Shown: one piece after another, positions 32,005 through 40,268 of the stretch
Position numbering within the stretch: position 1 is the first letter of the stretch
Layout of the letters: each line of letters starts with the position of its first letter
NCBI RefSeq assembly: GCF_000526155.1
Contig: NZ_JAFN01000001.1
Location: 3,226,264 to 3,290,263 of the forward strand
DNA from: Deferrisoma camini S3R1
GTDB lineage: Bacteria; Desulfobacterota; Deferrisomatia; Deferrisomatales; Deferrisomataceae
Length of the DNA: 64,000 bases
Direction of reading: 5' to 3'
Notes under the pieces: model-generated
The model's input: the letters and a program-made list of their open reading frames with translations, nothing else
What the model was told of the DNA's origin: nothing
Database searches by the model: none
Position numbers and translations under genes: made by a program

Positions 32005-32916
32005 GTGAAGAAGCGCCTGACCCTCACCGGCTGCTCCGGGGAGCGGCTGGACCGGTTCCTGGCCGGGGCGGTGCCGGGCACCAGCCGCCGCCGGGCCAAG
32101 CGGTGGGTGGATGGCCGTCGGGTGTGGGTGGACGGCCGCATCGAACTCATGGCCTCGCGGGTGCTGCGGGGGGGCGAGCGGATCGAGGTGGAGCCGGAGC
32201 CCGAGCCGGACGCCGGAGAACCGCCCGAGATCCCGGTGGTGTGGGAGGACGAGCACCTCCTGGCCGTGGACAAGCCCGCCGGCATCCCCTCGGGTCCCAC
32301 CCGAGACCCCCGCCGGGCCCACGTGCAGAGCGTGCTGGAGACCCGCCTGGGCCGGTCCCTGATGCTGGTGCATCGGCTGGACCTCGACACCACCGGGGTG
32401 CTTCTTCTCGCCAAGGACCCCGAGACCGGGGCGGCGCTGGCCCGGATGTTCCGGGAGCGCACCGTGACCAAGACCTACCTGGCCCTGGTCCGGGGCCGGC
32501 CCCCCAAGGCGTTCCGGGTGATCTCCCACCTCAGGGAGGGCCACGGACGGGTTCACGTGGTCCGGGCGGGGGGCATGCGGTCCGAGACCCGGTTCGAGAC
32601 CCTGGCCTGGGCCCGGGGGATGGCCCTGGTGAAGGCCGTGCCCCGCACGGGACGGATGCACCAGATCCGGGTCCACCTGGCCGGCGAGGGGTTCCCGATC
32701 CTGGGCGACCCGGTCTACGGCGGCCCGTCGCGTCTGGGCTCCCGGGTGGTGGCCCGCCAGATGCTTCACGCGTTCGGGCTGGGGTTCCGCCACCCCGTGT
32801 CGGGCGAGGCGGTTCGGGTGGTGGCCCCGGTTCCTCCGGACTTCCGGGGGCTCGCTCGGTCGCTGCTGGGGCCGGATCGGTGGCGCCTGGCCGTGGCAGG
32901 GGTGAGGCCGGGCTGA
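32005..32916 (+). CDS. RluA-family RNA pseudouridine synthase
   Basis: A 303-residue enzyme converting uridine to pseudouridine in rRNA or tRNA. It has an N-terminal S4-like RNA-binding domain (LDRFLAGAVPGTSRRRAKRW) and a catalytic domain with the Asp motif LVHRLDLDTTGVLLLAKDPE. The downstream RTGRMHQIRVHLAGEGFPIL motif is typical of RluA/RluC/RluD. Start is GTG with GGGAGGACGGCC upstream. The specific target uridine cannot be assigned. Confidence 0.93.
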   Translation: MKKRLTLTGCSGERLDRFLAGAVPGTSRRRAKRWVDGRRVWVDGRIELMASRVLRGGERIEVEPEPEPDAGEPPEIPVVWEDEHLLAVDKPAGIPSGPTRDPRRAHVQSVLETRLGRSLMLVHRLDLDTTGVLLLAKDPETGAALARMFRERTVTKTYLALVRGRPPKAFRVISHLREGHGRVHVVRAGGMRSETRFETLAWARGMALVKAVPRTGRMHQIRVHLAGEGFPILGDPVYGGPSRLGSRVVARQMLHAFGLGFRHPVSGEAVRVVAPVPPDFRGLARSLLGPDRWRLAVAGVRPG

Positions 32917-32933
32917 TAAGGGGGCCCGGGGCC

Positions 32934-33347
32934 TCAGCCCTCGTCCTCGGGCCCGAACACCCGGGCCTCCTCGGCCCGGAACTCCCGGGCCCGGCGATCC
33001 CACCCCGCCCACCCCTCCATGAGCCGGACCATACGGGGGTAGGCGGTCACGAACCCCACCCCCCGCACCCGGTGGGGCAGCCGGCAGTGGTGGCACCGCA
33101 CCAGGACCAGCAGGTCGTTGCCCCGGCGGCAGCACCTGCCGAACACGCAGTCCATCTCCTCCAGCACCCAGGCCGTGCCGCAGGCCGGGCACCGGATCTC
33201 GGCGCCCAGCGTCCGTACCCGGAACTCCACCCGGGGCCAGAACCCCCGGGCGTCGGGTCGCCAGTCGGCCGGACCGATCCGGTCCACGCCGTCACGGCTC
33301 TCCACGACGTACCACCGCCCTTCCGGGGTCTGGCGGGCCTTTCGCAT
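32934..33347 (-). CDS. Zinc-ribbon hypothetical protein (137 aa)
   Basis: Contains IRCPACGTAWVLEEMDCVFG, with further Cys pairs (GRCCRRG, VRCHHCRLPHR), so probably two zinc sites, within a Trp/Arg-rich acidic-ended protein. No family recognised. It is convergent with the pseudouridine synthase gene. Its leader (33367-33412) is a B-type short-period tract, preceded by repeat C and E modules. Confidence 0.75.
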   Translation of the reverse strand: MRKARQTPEGRWYVVESRDGVDRIGPADWRPDARGFWPRVEFRVRTLGAEIRCPACGTAWVLEEMDCVFGRCCRRGNDLLVLVRCHHCRLPHRVRGVGFVTAYPRMVRLMEGWAGWDRRAREFRAEEARVFGPEDEG

Positions 33348-33366
33348 GATGGACCTGCCTGTCAGG

Positions 33367-33412
33367 GGCCCACTTCGGCTAGGCTGCTAGGCCGCTAGGC
33401 AGCCGGGCGGCT
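33367..33412 (-). repeat. Short-period module B before the zinc-ribbon gene
   Basis: On the minus strand it reads GCCTAGCGGCCTAGCAGCCT followed by AGCCGAAGTGGGCCC, 20 bp before the ATG at 33347. It is the same period-8 unit type as at 25955 and 41393. Confidence 0.7.
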
Positions 33413-33435
33413 TCCCCGAACCGCCGCCAAACGCC

Positions 33436-33630
33436 CGGTGGGGCAGGGGGGCTGCTGGAGAGCCGCGTGCGGCTCCTCAGTTCGCCGCGCAGCGCCTCCA
33501 ACGCTCGTACCGTGAGTTCTGTTCGTGCCGCACCGAACGGTCATGAAACCACCGCCCGTGCCCCGTGCCTGGCGGCGAATCTCAATGCCCGGCTTCGCGC
33601 GCGGCCGGAAGCAGGCCCCCTGCCCCACCG
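33436..33630 (+). repeat. Structured intergenic repeat family C, copy 1
   Basis: A 195-bp inverted structure. The left arm GGTGGGGCAGGGGGGCTGCT pairs with the right arm AGCAGGCCCCCTGCCCCACC. Internally TTCGCCGC pairs with GCGGCGAA, and GCGCAGCGCCTCCAACGCTC and GCCCGGCTTCGCGC are shared with the other copies at 36310, 40269, 48836 and 61896. No reading frame is conserved among copies. Confidence 0.88.
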
Positions 33631-33651
33631 CCGGCAACGGCTCCGGACCAA

Positions 33652-33705
33652 CGAAAGTTACCCTTCTCCGTTGTAGGGCCCCGCAGGGGCTTGATGGGGC
33701 TTCCC
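33652..33705 (-). repeat. Intergenic repeat module E, copy 2
   Basis: On the minus strand it reads GGAAGCCCCATCAAGCCCCT then GGGCCCTACAACGGAGAAGG, downstream of the 37-residue gene at 33763-33876. The contained CCCCTGCGGGG hairpin is shared by three of the four copies. Confidence 0.8.
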
Positions 33706-33762
33706 CGCGAAACGTCGGCCCGACAGGCGCTTCGGGGCGGCCTGGATAGGCCGCCCCGGGGC

Positions 33763-33876
33763 TCACTTCTGCTCTTTCTTCGTGAACTGCACCGGCTTAT
33801 CGCAGGTGGGGCACTTCTTGGGCTTGCAGCGGGAGTCGCGCTCGTAACCGCAGTCGGGGCATACCCAGGTCGCCAT
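33763..33876 (-). CDS. RCKP-type rubredoxin-like mini-protein (37 aa)
   Basis: Encodes WVCPDCGYERDSRCKPKKCP, then TCDKPVQFTKKEQK. Two CxxC knuckles in a rubredoxin-like arrangement with the RCKP signature form a single Zn or Fe site. Such mini-rubredoxin domains occur as lone proteins or as rubrerythrin tails. AAGGAGGTGCACC precedes the ATG, a near-perfect ribosome binding site. A GC-rich hairpin (33733-33758) just after the stop may end transcription. Confidence 0.8.
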   Translation of the reverse strand: MATWVCPDCGYERDSRCKPKKCPTCDKPVQFTKKEQK

Positions 33877-33920
33877 GGTGCACCTCCTTCATGGGTCGGG
33901 TTGTCGGAAGGGGCCAGCAG

Positions 33921-33970
33921 GAACTTCGGTCGTTGGTCGCCGGTCGTCGGTCTGGGGCCCTCGGCCCCGA
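33921..33970 (-). repeat. Short-period module B between hpt and the mini-rubredoxin gene
   Basis: On the minus strand: GGGCCGAGGGCCCC, then GACCGAC, GACCGGC, GACCAAC and GACCGAAGTTCC, 45 bp before the mini-rubredoxin ATG. The period is 7 nt. Confidence 0.8.
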
Positions 33971-33974
33971 GCCT

Positions 33975-34496
33975 TCACAGGGCCTCGCCCTCCTCCATCA
34001 CGTAGATCCCGGGCAGGTTGCGGTAGCGCTCGTCCAGGTCCAGCCCGTAGCCGATCAGGAACCCGTCCTTCAGGCGGAACCCCCGGTAGTGGACCGGAAT
34101 CTCCGCCTCGCGCCGGCCGGTCTTGTCCACCAGGGTGCACACCCGCAGGCTCGCCGGCCCCCGGGCCTCCAGGTCTGCGAGGAGCTTCGCCAGGGTGGTG
34201 CCCGAGTCCACGATCTCCTCCACCACGATCACGTGGCGGCCCCCGATGGGGTCCTGCAGGGGGATCTTCTCCTCCACCCGGCCGGTCGACCGGGTGGAGG
34301 CACCGTAGCTCGACAACCGCACGAAGTCCACCGAGCACGGCACCTCGAGGTGGCGGACCAGGTCCGCCAGAAAAATGAAGGCCCCCTTCAGGACGCCGAT
34401 CAGGTGGATTTGCTGACCTTTATAGTCCTTGTTAATCTGTTTCGCAAGGTTCATGGTGGCCTGTTCGATGGCCTCGGGGGAGTACACGAGTCGCAC
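33975..34496 (-). CDS. hpt: Hypoxanthine phosphoribosyltransferase
   Basis: The 173-residue purine salvage enzyme forms IMP/GMP from hypoxanthine/guanine and PRPP. It shows the PRPP motif VIVVEEIVDSGTTLAKLLAD, LIGVLKGAFIFLADLVRHLE early on and the C-terminal GFLIGYGLDLDERYRNLPGI. Start is GTG 34496 with GAGGTGAACC upstream. It is divergent from the stress protein gene at 34600. Confidence 0.95.
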   Translation of the reverse strand: MRLVYSPEAIEQATMNLAKQINKDYKGQQIHLIGVLKGAFIFLADLVRHLEVPCSVDFVRLSSYGASTRSTGRVEEKIPLQDPIGGRHVIVVEEIVDSGTTLAKLLADLEARGPASLRVCTLVDKTGRREAEIPVHYRGFRLKDGFLIGYGLDLDERYRNLPGIYVMEEGEAL

Positions 34497-34509
34497 GGTT
34501 CACCTCGGG

Positions 34510-34537
34510 TTGACACGAAGGGGGGAAGGGATACGTT
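34510..34537 (+). promoter_or_regulatory. Promoter of the universal stress protein gene
   Basis: Consensus TTGACA (34510-34515), a 16-nt spacer, and TACGTT (34532-34537), about 60 bp before the ATG. Confidence 0.6.
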
Positions 34538-34599
34538 CTCGGGCGGCGCCCGGGACGCCGGCGACGGGTTTCTACCACAGCCGAAGGGAGGACTCCACC

Positions 34600-35052
34600 A
34601 TGGATGCGTTCGGCCGGATCGTGGTTCCCGTGGATTTTTCCCCGTTCTCCAAGCGGGCCCTGCGGGCGGCGCTGCGGCTGGGGCGGACCTGCGGGGCCGA
34701 GGTACACCTGGTGCACGTGGTGCCCGAGTACGACCTGCCCAGCGCGTTCCACATCCGTCCGCCCGACCGGGAGGAGCTGGAGGCCCGGGTGTCCCGGTGG
34801 GCCGGCCGGGCGTTCGACGACTACCTGCGCAGCGAGGGCACGAAAGGGGTCCGGCTGATTCGGGTCGTGCGCTACGGCAAGCCGGCCCGGAACATCTGCG
34901 GGTACGCCACCGAGGTGGGGGCCGACCTGATCCTGATCGCGAGCCACGGCCGTTCCGGGTTCCAGCGGGCCGTGTTCGGGAGCGTGGCCGAGAAGGTGCT
35001 CCGGCTGGCCGAACAGCCGGTGATGATCGTGAAGGGGCCGCCCGAGGAGTGA
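34600..35052 (+). CDS. Universal stress protein UspA family
   Basis: A 150-residue Usp beginning MDAFGRIVVPVDFSPFSKRA and ending with the nucleotide-binding segment ASHGRSGFQRAVFGSVAEKV. AAGGGAGG lies 8 nt before the ATG. It is monocistronic as far as can be seen. The last base of its stop codon is also the first base of the D-type inverted repeat element. Confidence 0.93.
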   Translation: MDAFGRIVVPVDFSPFSKRALRAALRLGRTCGAEVHLVHVVPEYDLPSAFHIRPPDREELEARVSRWAGRAFDDYLRSEGTKGVRLIRVVRYGKPARNICGYATEVGADLILIASHGRSGFQRAVFGSVAEKVLRLAEQPVMIVKGPPEE

Positions 35053-35143
35053 TGCCAAGTCGCGTTCCAAGCCGTTGGCCCCGTGAGCAGCGGGGCAAGG
35101 GACCCGCCCTAGGGGGGCTCTCGGTTTGAACGCAACTCGGGAT
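35052..35143. repeat. Inverted-repeat element D, copy 2
   Basis: A 92-bp element with imperfect inverted ends, ATGCCAAGTCGCGTTCC and TTGAACGCAACTCGGGAT. The interior contains GCGGGGCAAGGGACCCGCC, which is also the C-family arm sequence. It begins at the stop codon of the preceding gene. Confidence 0.75.
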
Positions 35144-35176
35144 GCGCCGGCAGCCGGGGGCGAGCAGGAGGGTCCG

Positions 35177-36259
35177 ATGAGACGGTGGGTATCCCTGATG
35201 GCGGTGATGGTCGCCTGCCTGGTCGGCGGGCCGGCGGCGGCCATGGTGGGCGAGCCGCACCTGGAGCACGAGATCGGCGAGGCGTTTCCGGACCTCACCT
35301 TCCCAGGGCTCCTGGAGCCCGGGGACTACCGTGCCCTGGGGCTCGACCGAGACTCGGGGCCGCTGCGGCTCTCCGAGATCCCCGGGGACCTGCTGATCCT
35401 GGAGTTCTTCAACCGGTACTGCATCACCTGCCAGCGGCAGGTGCCGTACCTCGTCGAGGTGTTTCGCCGGGGCCAACGGGGCGACCTGGCGGGCCGCGTG
35501 AGGGTGCTGGCGGTGGGCGTGGGCAACCGGCCGGTGGATCTCCGGCGGTTCCGGCAGGAGACGGGGGCGGTGTACCCCATGACCTCCGACCCCCTGTTCG
35601 AGCGGTGGATGGAGCTGGGCGACCCCGGCGGCACCCCGTTCACCCTGTTCCTGCTCCGACGGGACGGCCGGTGGATCCTGGCCGACTTCCACCTGGGCCT
35701 CCAGGGCGACACCGAGATTCTGGCTCGGGCCCGGGTGATGCTGGAGGGACGGGTCGACCTGTCCCGACGGGCCGGCACCGACTCCCGTCCCGAGCACCAT
35801 CCGCCCCTGGGCCTGACGTCCGACGAGAGGGCGGCCCGGGCCCGATCGTTCCTGAGCCGGGTGGCGGGCCGGCCCGTGGAGGTGGAGCGGCTCGTGGTGG
35901 AGGGGATCGAGGTGTACCGGGCCCGGGAGCCGGGCGGCCCGGCCCTGGACCTGTACGCCCGGATCTCGAGCCGGGACCCGGTGTGCGACGTCTGTCACGC
36001 CGTACACTTCCTGCTCGCGTTCGACCGCCGGGGCCGGGTGCGGGGGTTCGAGCCGATCCACGTGACCAAGTTCGGAAACGAGCCCTGGAGCCGGGAGGAT
36101 GCGGAGCGCATGGACCGCATCCTGGCGGGCCGGCCCATGGCGGGGCTGCGGTTCGACCCCGAGACCGACGCCGTGACCAGCGCCACCATGAGCTCGGCCC
36201 TCATCTTCGACGAGGCCCGCCGCACCGCCGCCCTGGTGGCCAAGCTCCCGGGGTCGTGA
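35177..36259 (+). CDS. Exported thioredoxin-fold protein with a CXXCH motif and FMN-binding-like tail
   Basis: A 360-residue protein with a signal peptide (MRRWVSLMAVMVACLVGGPA). The TlpA-like thioredoxin domain (about 40-200) has active site NRYCITCQRQVPYL. The C-terminal part (about 225-355) contains DPVCDVCHAVHFLLAFDRRG and TDAVTSATMSSALI; the SATMSS segment resembles the flavin-attachment motif of FMN-binding domains (S-A-T-x-[ST]). CDVCH could bind one c-type heme. It is likely periplasmic and redox-active, but its partner is unknown. Start chosen at 35177 for the ribosome binding site AGGAGGGTCCG. Confidence 0.82.
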   Translation: MRRWVSLMAVMVACLVGGPAAAMVGEPHLEHEIGEAFPDLTFPGLLEPGDYRALGLDRDSGPLRLSEIPGDLLILEFFNRYCITCQRQVPYLVEVFRRGQRGDLAGRVRVLAVGVGNRPVDLRRFRQETGAVYPMTSDPLFERWMELGDPGGTPFTLFLLRRDGRWILADFHLGLQGDTEILARARVMLEGRVDLSRRAGTDSRPEHHPPLGLTSDERAARARSFLSRVAGRPVEVERLVVEGIEVYRAREPGGPALDLYARISSRDPVCDVCHAVHFLLAFDRRGRVRGFEPIHVTKFGNEPWSREDAERMDRILAGRPMAGLRFDPETDAVTSATMSSALIFDEARRTAALVAKLPGS

Positions 36260-36309
36260 GGGGGGCTTTATGGAACCGGCGGACAAACAGGCACATCGCT
36301 CCCTGCTCG

Positions 36310-36501
36310 GAGGGACAAGGGACCTGCCGGAGAGCCGGGCGCGGCCCCTTAGCTCGCCGCGCAGCGCCTCTGACGCTCGGACTGCGAAAGGGTGCGGATT
36401 CCAACGAGTTGCCATGAAGCCAGCTCCCCCGCCCCGTGCCTGCGCGGCGAATCTCATGCCCGGCTTCGCGCCCGGCCGGAGGCAGGTCCCTTGCCCCGCC
36501 T
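36310..36501 (+). repeat. Structured intergenic repeat family C, copy 2
   Basis: Left arm GGGACAAGGGACCTGCC, right arm GGCAGGTCCCTTGCCCC. The core has TCGCCGCGCAGCGCCTC and GCGCGGCGAATCTCATGCCC, matching copy 1. It lies between the 3' ends of two convergent genes. Confidence 0.88.
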
Positions 36502-36538
36502 TCCGGGGTGAGGCGGCCATCTTGTCGCCGGGCTGAGC

Positions 36539-37780
36539 CTACTCCCCGTGCACGTCCACGTGGATCACGGCGTCGGCCACGCCGGGAAGGGCCCGCACCG
36601 CCTCTTTGATCCGGTGGGCGATGGCGTGGGCCTCGCGAACCGTGAGATCGGGGTGGACCTCGATGTCCAGGTTCAGCAGGTACCCCGACTCCAGGGGCAC
36701 CACCCGGGTGCCGTGGAGGCCGAGCACGCCAGCCTCGTCCCGGGCCAGGGCCTCGCTCTCCGTCACCACCCGGGACCGGGTGGTGGGATGGAACAGCCCG
36801 CCCTCCCGGGCCCCCACCGGCTCCACGTGGACCATGGCGTCGCGAACCCCCTTGCCGCCGGCCAGCAGGGCCCGGCGCACGGCCCGGGCCACCTCGTGCC
36901 CCTGGACCACGTTGAGCTCGGGGTCCACCTCGATCTCCACGTCCACGAGCACGTCCCGGCCCAGCCGGCGGGCCCGCAGGCCGTGGAGGCCCCGCACCCC
37001 CTCCACCGCCAGCACGGTGTTTCGGAGCCGCTCCAGGGTCGAGACCTCCACGCTGGTGTCCACCAGGTCGCGCAGGGCCTGCCAGGTGAGGTCCCATCCC
37101 ACCTTGGCCACGAGCAGGCTCACCACGCCGGCCGCGGCCGGGTCGGCCCAGCGCCAGCCCCACCGGGCCCCGGCCACGCCGGCCACGGCGGCCACCGACG
37201 ACAGGGCGTCGGAGCGGTGGTGCCAGGCGTTGGCCAGCAGCAGCCGGCTCTCCGTCTCCCGGGCCACCCGGGCGGTCCACCGGTACAGCCCCTCCTTGAC
37301 CACGATGGACACCGCCGCGGCCGCGAGGGCCAGCAGGCCCGGCGGGCCGCCGGCGGCGGGCTCCCACAGGGACTGGGCCGCGTTGCCCGCCATGGACAGC
37401 CCGGCCGCCATCAGGATGACGCCCACCACGCCCGTGGCCAGGGTCTCCACCTTGCCGTGGCCGTAGGGGTGGGAGTCGTCCTCGGGCAGCCGGCCGAACC
37501 GGTAGCCCACCAGCACCACCAGGTCGCTGGCGAGGTCCGACAGGCTGTGGAGCGCATCGGCCACCAGGGCGGAGCTGCGGCCCATGATGCCGGCCGCCAT
37601 CTTCACCAGCACCAGCACCAGGTTCACCAGGCTGCCGCCCAGGGTGACCCCCTCGCCGGTCTGCAGCAGCGACGGCAGGAGGGACGGTTGCCTCGGGCCG
37701 GACCCGGTGTTATAAGATGACGCTCGCCGGGATCCAGGGGATTCCGTATCTTTGTGTGTCGGAGGTGTCGTCATGCCCAT
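36539..37780 (-). CDS. Cation diffusion facilitator family transporter
   Basis: An inner-membrane Zn/Fe/Mn-type efflux pump, with up to 413 residues. Membrane helices carry the metal-site pairs [19 protein letters not shown] and [17 protein letters not shown]. The cytosolic tail is long and seems to hold two dimerisation domains ([40 protein letters not shown]). The start is unclear. The ATG at 37780 lies inside the divergent fmdB-type gene and lacks a ribosome binding site, while the family start should be about 35 codons later, where only rare codons (CTG) are available. Confidence 0.88.
   Translation of the reverse strand: MGMTTPPTHKDTESPGSRRASSYNTGSGPRQPSLLPSLLQTGEGVTLGGSLVNLVLVLVKMAAGIMGRSSALVADALHSLSDLASDLVVLVGYRFGRLPEDDSHPYGHGKVETLATGVVGVILMAAGLSMAGNAAQSLWEPAAGGPPGLLALAAAAVSIVVKEGLYRWTARVARETESRLLLANAWHHRSDALSSVAAVAGVAGARWGWRWADPAAAGVVSLLVAKVGWDLTWQALRDLVDTSVEVSTLERLRNTVLAVEGVRGLHGLRARRLGRDVLVDVEIEVDPELNVVQGHEVARAVRRALLAGGKGVRDAMVHVEPVGAREGGLFHPTTRSRVVTESEALARDEAGVLGLHGTRVVPLESGYLLNLDIEVHPDLTVREAHAIAHRIKEAVRALPGVADAVIHVDVHGE
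37688..37716 (+). promoter_or_regulatory. Promoter of the FmdB-family gene
   Basis: TTGCCT (37688-37693), 17-nt spacer, TATAAG (37711-37716), about 57 bp before the ATG. It lies inside the longest possible frame of the divergent transporter, which argues for a later transporter start. Confidence 0.6.
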
Positions 37781-38048
37781 CTACGAGTACCGCTGCGACC
37801 GGTGCAACGACGAGTTCGAGGTGACCCAGAAGATCAGCGATCCGCCCCTGTCCGAGTGCCCCCGCTGCCAGGGGCCGGTGCACAAGCTGATCTCCCAGAG
37901 CTCGTTCGTGCTCAAGGGCTCGGGGTGGTATCTTACCGACTACGCCCGGAAGAAGGAAAAGTCCGGGTCGAAGAGGTCCGACTCGCCCTCGTGCAGCCAG
38001 GCCGGGTCCAAGTCCTCGTGTTCGTCCTGCGCCGCCTCGGGCGACTGA
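37773..38048 (+). CDS. FmdB-family zinc-ribbon protein
   Basis: A 91-residue protein with the classical FmdB head, [20 protein letters not shown], then [20 protein letters not shown], and a Ser/Cys-rich tail ([18 protein letters not shown]). FmdB was named as a regulator in methylotrophs, but most members are of unknown role. GGAGG lies 7 nt before the ATG. A terminator follows. Confidence 0.93.
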   Translation: MPIYEYRCDRCNDEFEVTQKISDPPLSECPRCQGPVHKLISQSSFVLKGSGWYLTDYARKKEKSGSKRSDSPSCSQAGSKSSCSSCAASGD

Positions 38049-38074
38049 GCGGCGCCCCGAGCCGGAAACGAGAG

Positions 38075-38099
38075 GGAGCCTGCGGGCTCCTTTTCTTTT
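38075..38099 (+). terminator. Intrinsic terminator after the FmdB-family gene
   Basis: GGAGCC TGCG GGCTCC followed by TTTTCTTTTT. Confidence 0.8.
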
Positions 38100-38120
38100 T
38101 GCTCTCGGCCCCCGGTTTTT

Positions 38121-38149
38121 TTGACTTGCCCCAGGCCGGTTGGTAGCAT
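38121..38149 (+). promoter_or_regulatory. Promoter of the dapA-dapB operon
   Basis: TTGACT (38121-38126), 17-nt spacer, TAGCAT (38144-38149), 43 bp before dapA. Confidence 0.75.
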
Positions 38150-38191
38150 TCGCGGCCATCGTCGGACGCCACGCGATCAGGAGGTTTTCCC

Positions 38192-39073
38192 ATGTTCCGC
38201 GGGACCATTACCGCCCTCGTGACCCCGTTCCGAAACGGCCAGGTGGACGAAGAGGCCTACCGGAGGCTGATCGACTGGCAGATCTCCCAGGGGGTGGACG
38301 CCATCGTGCCCTGCGGCACCACCGGCGAGTCGGCCACCCTGAGCCACGACGAGCACAACCGGGTGATCGACATCGCCGTGGACGAGGCCCGGGGGCGGGT
38401 ACCGGTGATCGCGGGCACCGGCTCCAACAGCACGGCCGAGGCGGTGCGGCTGACCCGCCACGCCAAGGACGCCGGCGCCGACGCGGCGCTCCTGATCACG
38501 CCCTACTACAACAAGCCAACCCAGGAAGGCCTGTACGAGCACTACAAGAAGGTGTCCGAGGAGGCCAAGTTCCCGATCATCGTGTACAACGTGCCGAGCC
38601 GCACCGGGGTGAACCTGCTCCCCGACACGGTGGCCCGGCTGGCCGGCCTGCCCGACATCGTGGGCATCAAGGAGGCCACGGGCGACCTGCGGCAGGTGAG
38701 CGAGGTACTCGAGAAGTGCGGGGACCGGATCACCGTGCTCTCCGGAGACGACTTCACCGTGCTGCCGCTGCTGGCCCTGGGAGGCCGGGGGGTGATCTCG
38801 GTGGTGTCCAACGTGGCTCCGGCCGACATGGCCGAGATGGTCCGGGCGTTCGAGGCCGGTGACCTGGCCCGGGCCCGGGAGCTGCACTTCAAGATGATGC
38901 CCCTCGTCCGGGCCCTGTTCCTCGAGACGAACCCGGTGCCGGTCAAGACCGCCCTGGCCTGGATGGGCCGCATCGGTCCAGACATCCGGCTTCCGCTGTG
39001 CCCCCTGCGGCCCGAGAACCGGGAGAGGCTGGTGGCCACCCTGCGGGCCTACGGGCTGCGGGAGGGCGCGTGA
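38192..39073 (+). CDS. dapA: 4-hydroxy-tetrahydrodipicolinate synthase
   Basis: Condenses pyruvate with aspartate semialdehyde in lysine/diaminopimelate synthesis. The 293-residue TIM barrel shows PCGTTGESATLSHDEHNRVI, YYNKPTQEGLYEHYKK, the Tyr motif IIVYNVPSRTGVNLLP and the Schiff-base Lys in IVGIKEATGDLRQ. AGGAGG lies before the ATG. The stop overlaps dapB (TGATG), so consecutive pathway steps are coupled. Confidence 0.97.
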   Translation: MFRGTITALVTPFRNGQVDEEAYRRLIDWQISQGVDAIVPCGTTGESATLSHDEHNRVIDIAVDEARGRVPVIAGTGSNSTAEAVRLTRHAKDAGADAALLITPYYNKPTQEGLYEHYKKVSEEAKFPIIVYNVPSRTGVNLLPDTVARLAGLPDIVGIKEATGDLRQVSEVLEKCGDRITVLSGDDFTVLPLLALGGRGVISVVSNVAPADMAEMVRAFEAGDLARARELHFKMMPLVRALFLETNPVPVKTALAWMGRIGPDIRLPLCPLRPENRERLVATLRAYGLREGA

Positions 39074-39873
39074 TGGTGAGGGCGCTGGTCACCGGCGCGG
39101 CCGGCCGGATGGGGACCACCCTGGTGCGGCTGATCGGTGAGACCGAGGGGATCGAGGTGGCCGGCGCGGTGGAGCGGCCGGGCCATCCGGCCGTGGGCCG
39201 GGACGCCGGCGAGGTGGCCGGGGTGGGAGCCCTGGGCGTGGCCATCGGCGACGACCTGGAGGCCGTGCTGCCCCAGGCCGACGTGGTGGTGGACTTCACC
39301 AGCGCCACGGCCTCCATGGGGCACGTGGACGCGGTGTGCCGGGCAGGGAAGGCGATCGTGGTGGGATCCACCGGGTTCAGCCCGGAGGACCGGGCCCGCA
39401 TCGAGGCCCGGGCGGCCGAGGCCCGGATCTTCCTCGCGCCCAACATGAGCATCGGCGTGAACGTGCTCCTGCGGGTCGTGGCCGACGTGGCCCGGGCCCT
39501 GGGGGACGCCTACGACGTGGAGATCGTAGAGACCCACCACCGGTTCAAGAAGGACGCCCCGAGCGGCACGGCCCTGGCCCTGGCCGAGGCGGTGGCCCAG
39601 GCCCTGGGGCGGCGCCTGGAGACCGATGCGGTGTACGGCCGCCGCGGCCTGGGCGGAGGCCGGCCGGCCGGGCAGATCGGCATCCACGCGGTGCGGGCCG
39701 GGGACGTGGTGGGGGACCACACCGTGGTCTTCGGCGGCCTGGGCGAGCGGGTGGAGGTCACCCACCGGGCCACCAGCCGCGAGACCTTCGCCCGCGGCGC
39801 GATCCGGGCGGCCCTGTGGGTGGTGGGGCGGCCCAACGGGTTCTACGGCATGGCCGACCTGTTGGGCGGCTGA
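39073..39873 (+). CDS. dapB: 4-hydroxy-tetrahydrodipicolinate reductase
   Basis: NAD(P)H-dependent second step after DapA. The 266-residue protein has the Rossmann head ALVTGAAGRMGTTLVRLIGE, the FTSATASMGH segment, NMSIGVNVLLRVVADV and the substrate motif ETHHRFKKDAPSGTALALAE. The Arg in the coenzyme loop after the first strand pair (AGAVERPGHPAVGRD) is family-typical. The next gene is convergent. Confidence 0.97.
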   Translation: MVRALVTGAAGRMGTTLVRLIGETEGIEVAGAVERPGHPAVGRDAGEVAGVGALGVAIGDDLEAVLPQADVVVDFTSATASMGHVDAVCRAGKAIVVGSTGFSPEDRARIEARAAEARIFLAPNMSIGVNVLLRVVADVARALGDAYDVEIVETHHRFKKDAPSGTALALAEAVAQALGRRLETDAVYGRRGLGGGRPAGQIGIHAVRAGDVVGDHTVVFGGLGERVEVTHRATSRETFARGAIRAALWVVGRPNGFYGMADLLGG

Positions 39874-39876
39874 CCC

Positions 39877-40122
39877 CTAACGGGTGACCGCGGCCTCGAA
39901 GATCATCTCTTCCTTCTCGAGGATGCCGGAGGGGTGGCCCATCTCGGAGGCCCAGTCCCCCCGCAGCTCGGCCGGGAGCATCGAGGCCACCTCCCGGACC
40001 TCGTCCGGGGTCATGTCGGCCTTCAGCCCGTCCATGACGGTGTGGAGGATCATCTCGGCCCGCTCGACCGAGGCGATCCCTCCGAGGTGACAGATCCTCT
40101 GCAGCAGCTCGGCACGGGTCAT
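39877..40122 (-). CDS. DUF2267-family small protein
   Basis: An 81-residue helical protein beginning MTRAELLQRICHLGGIASVE, with EMILHTVMDGLKADMTPDEV and ELRGDWASEM, the pattern of a single DUF2267 unit. The function of DUF2267 is unknown. AAAGGAGGTGCACC, an almost full anti-16S match, precedes the ATG, so it may be highly translated. It lies divergent from folK across a repeat-filled 430-bp spacer. Confidence 0.8.
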   Translation of the reverse strand: MTRAELLQRICHLGGIASVERAEMILHTVMDGLKADMTPDEVREVASMLPAELRGDWASEMGHPSGILEKEEMIFEAAVTR

Positions 40123-40268
40123 GGTGCACCTCCTTTCCCCCCGGGCTCGGTGGGGTCCTGCCCCTTCAACCTAGCGCGGCGGCAGGGGGTTCGGAAGGTG
40201 GGGGCATGGGTTTTTCCGGCTTCGCACCCGGCGCTCCAGCAGCCCCCCATGCCGCACCGAGCGTTTGG

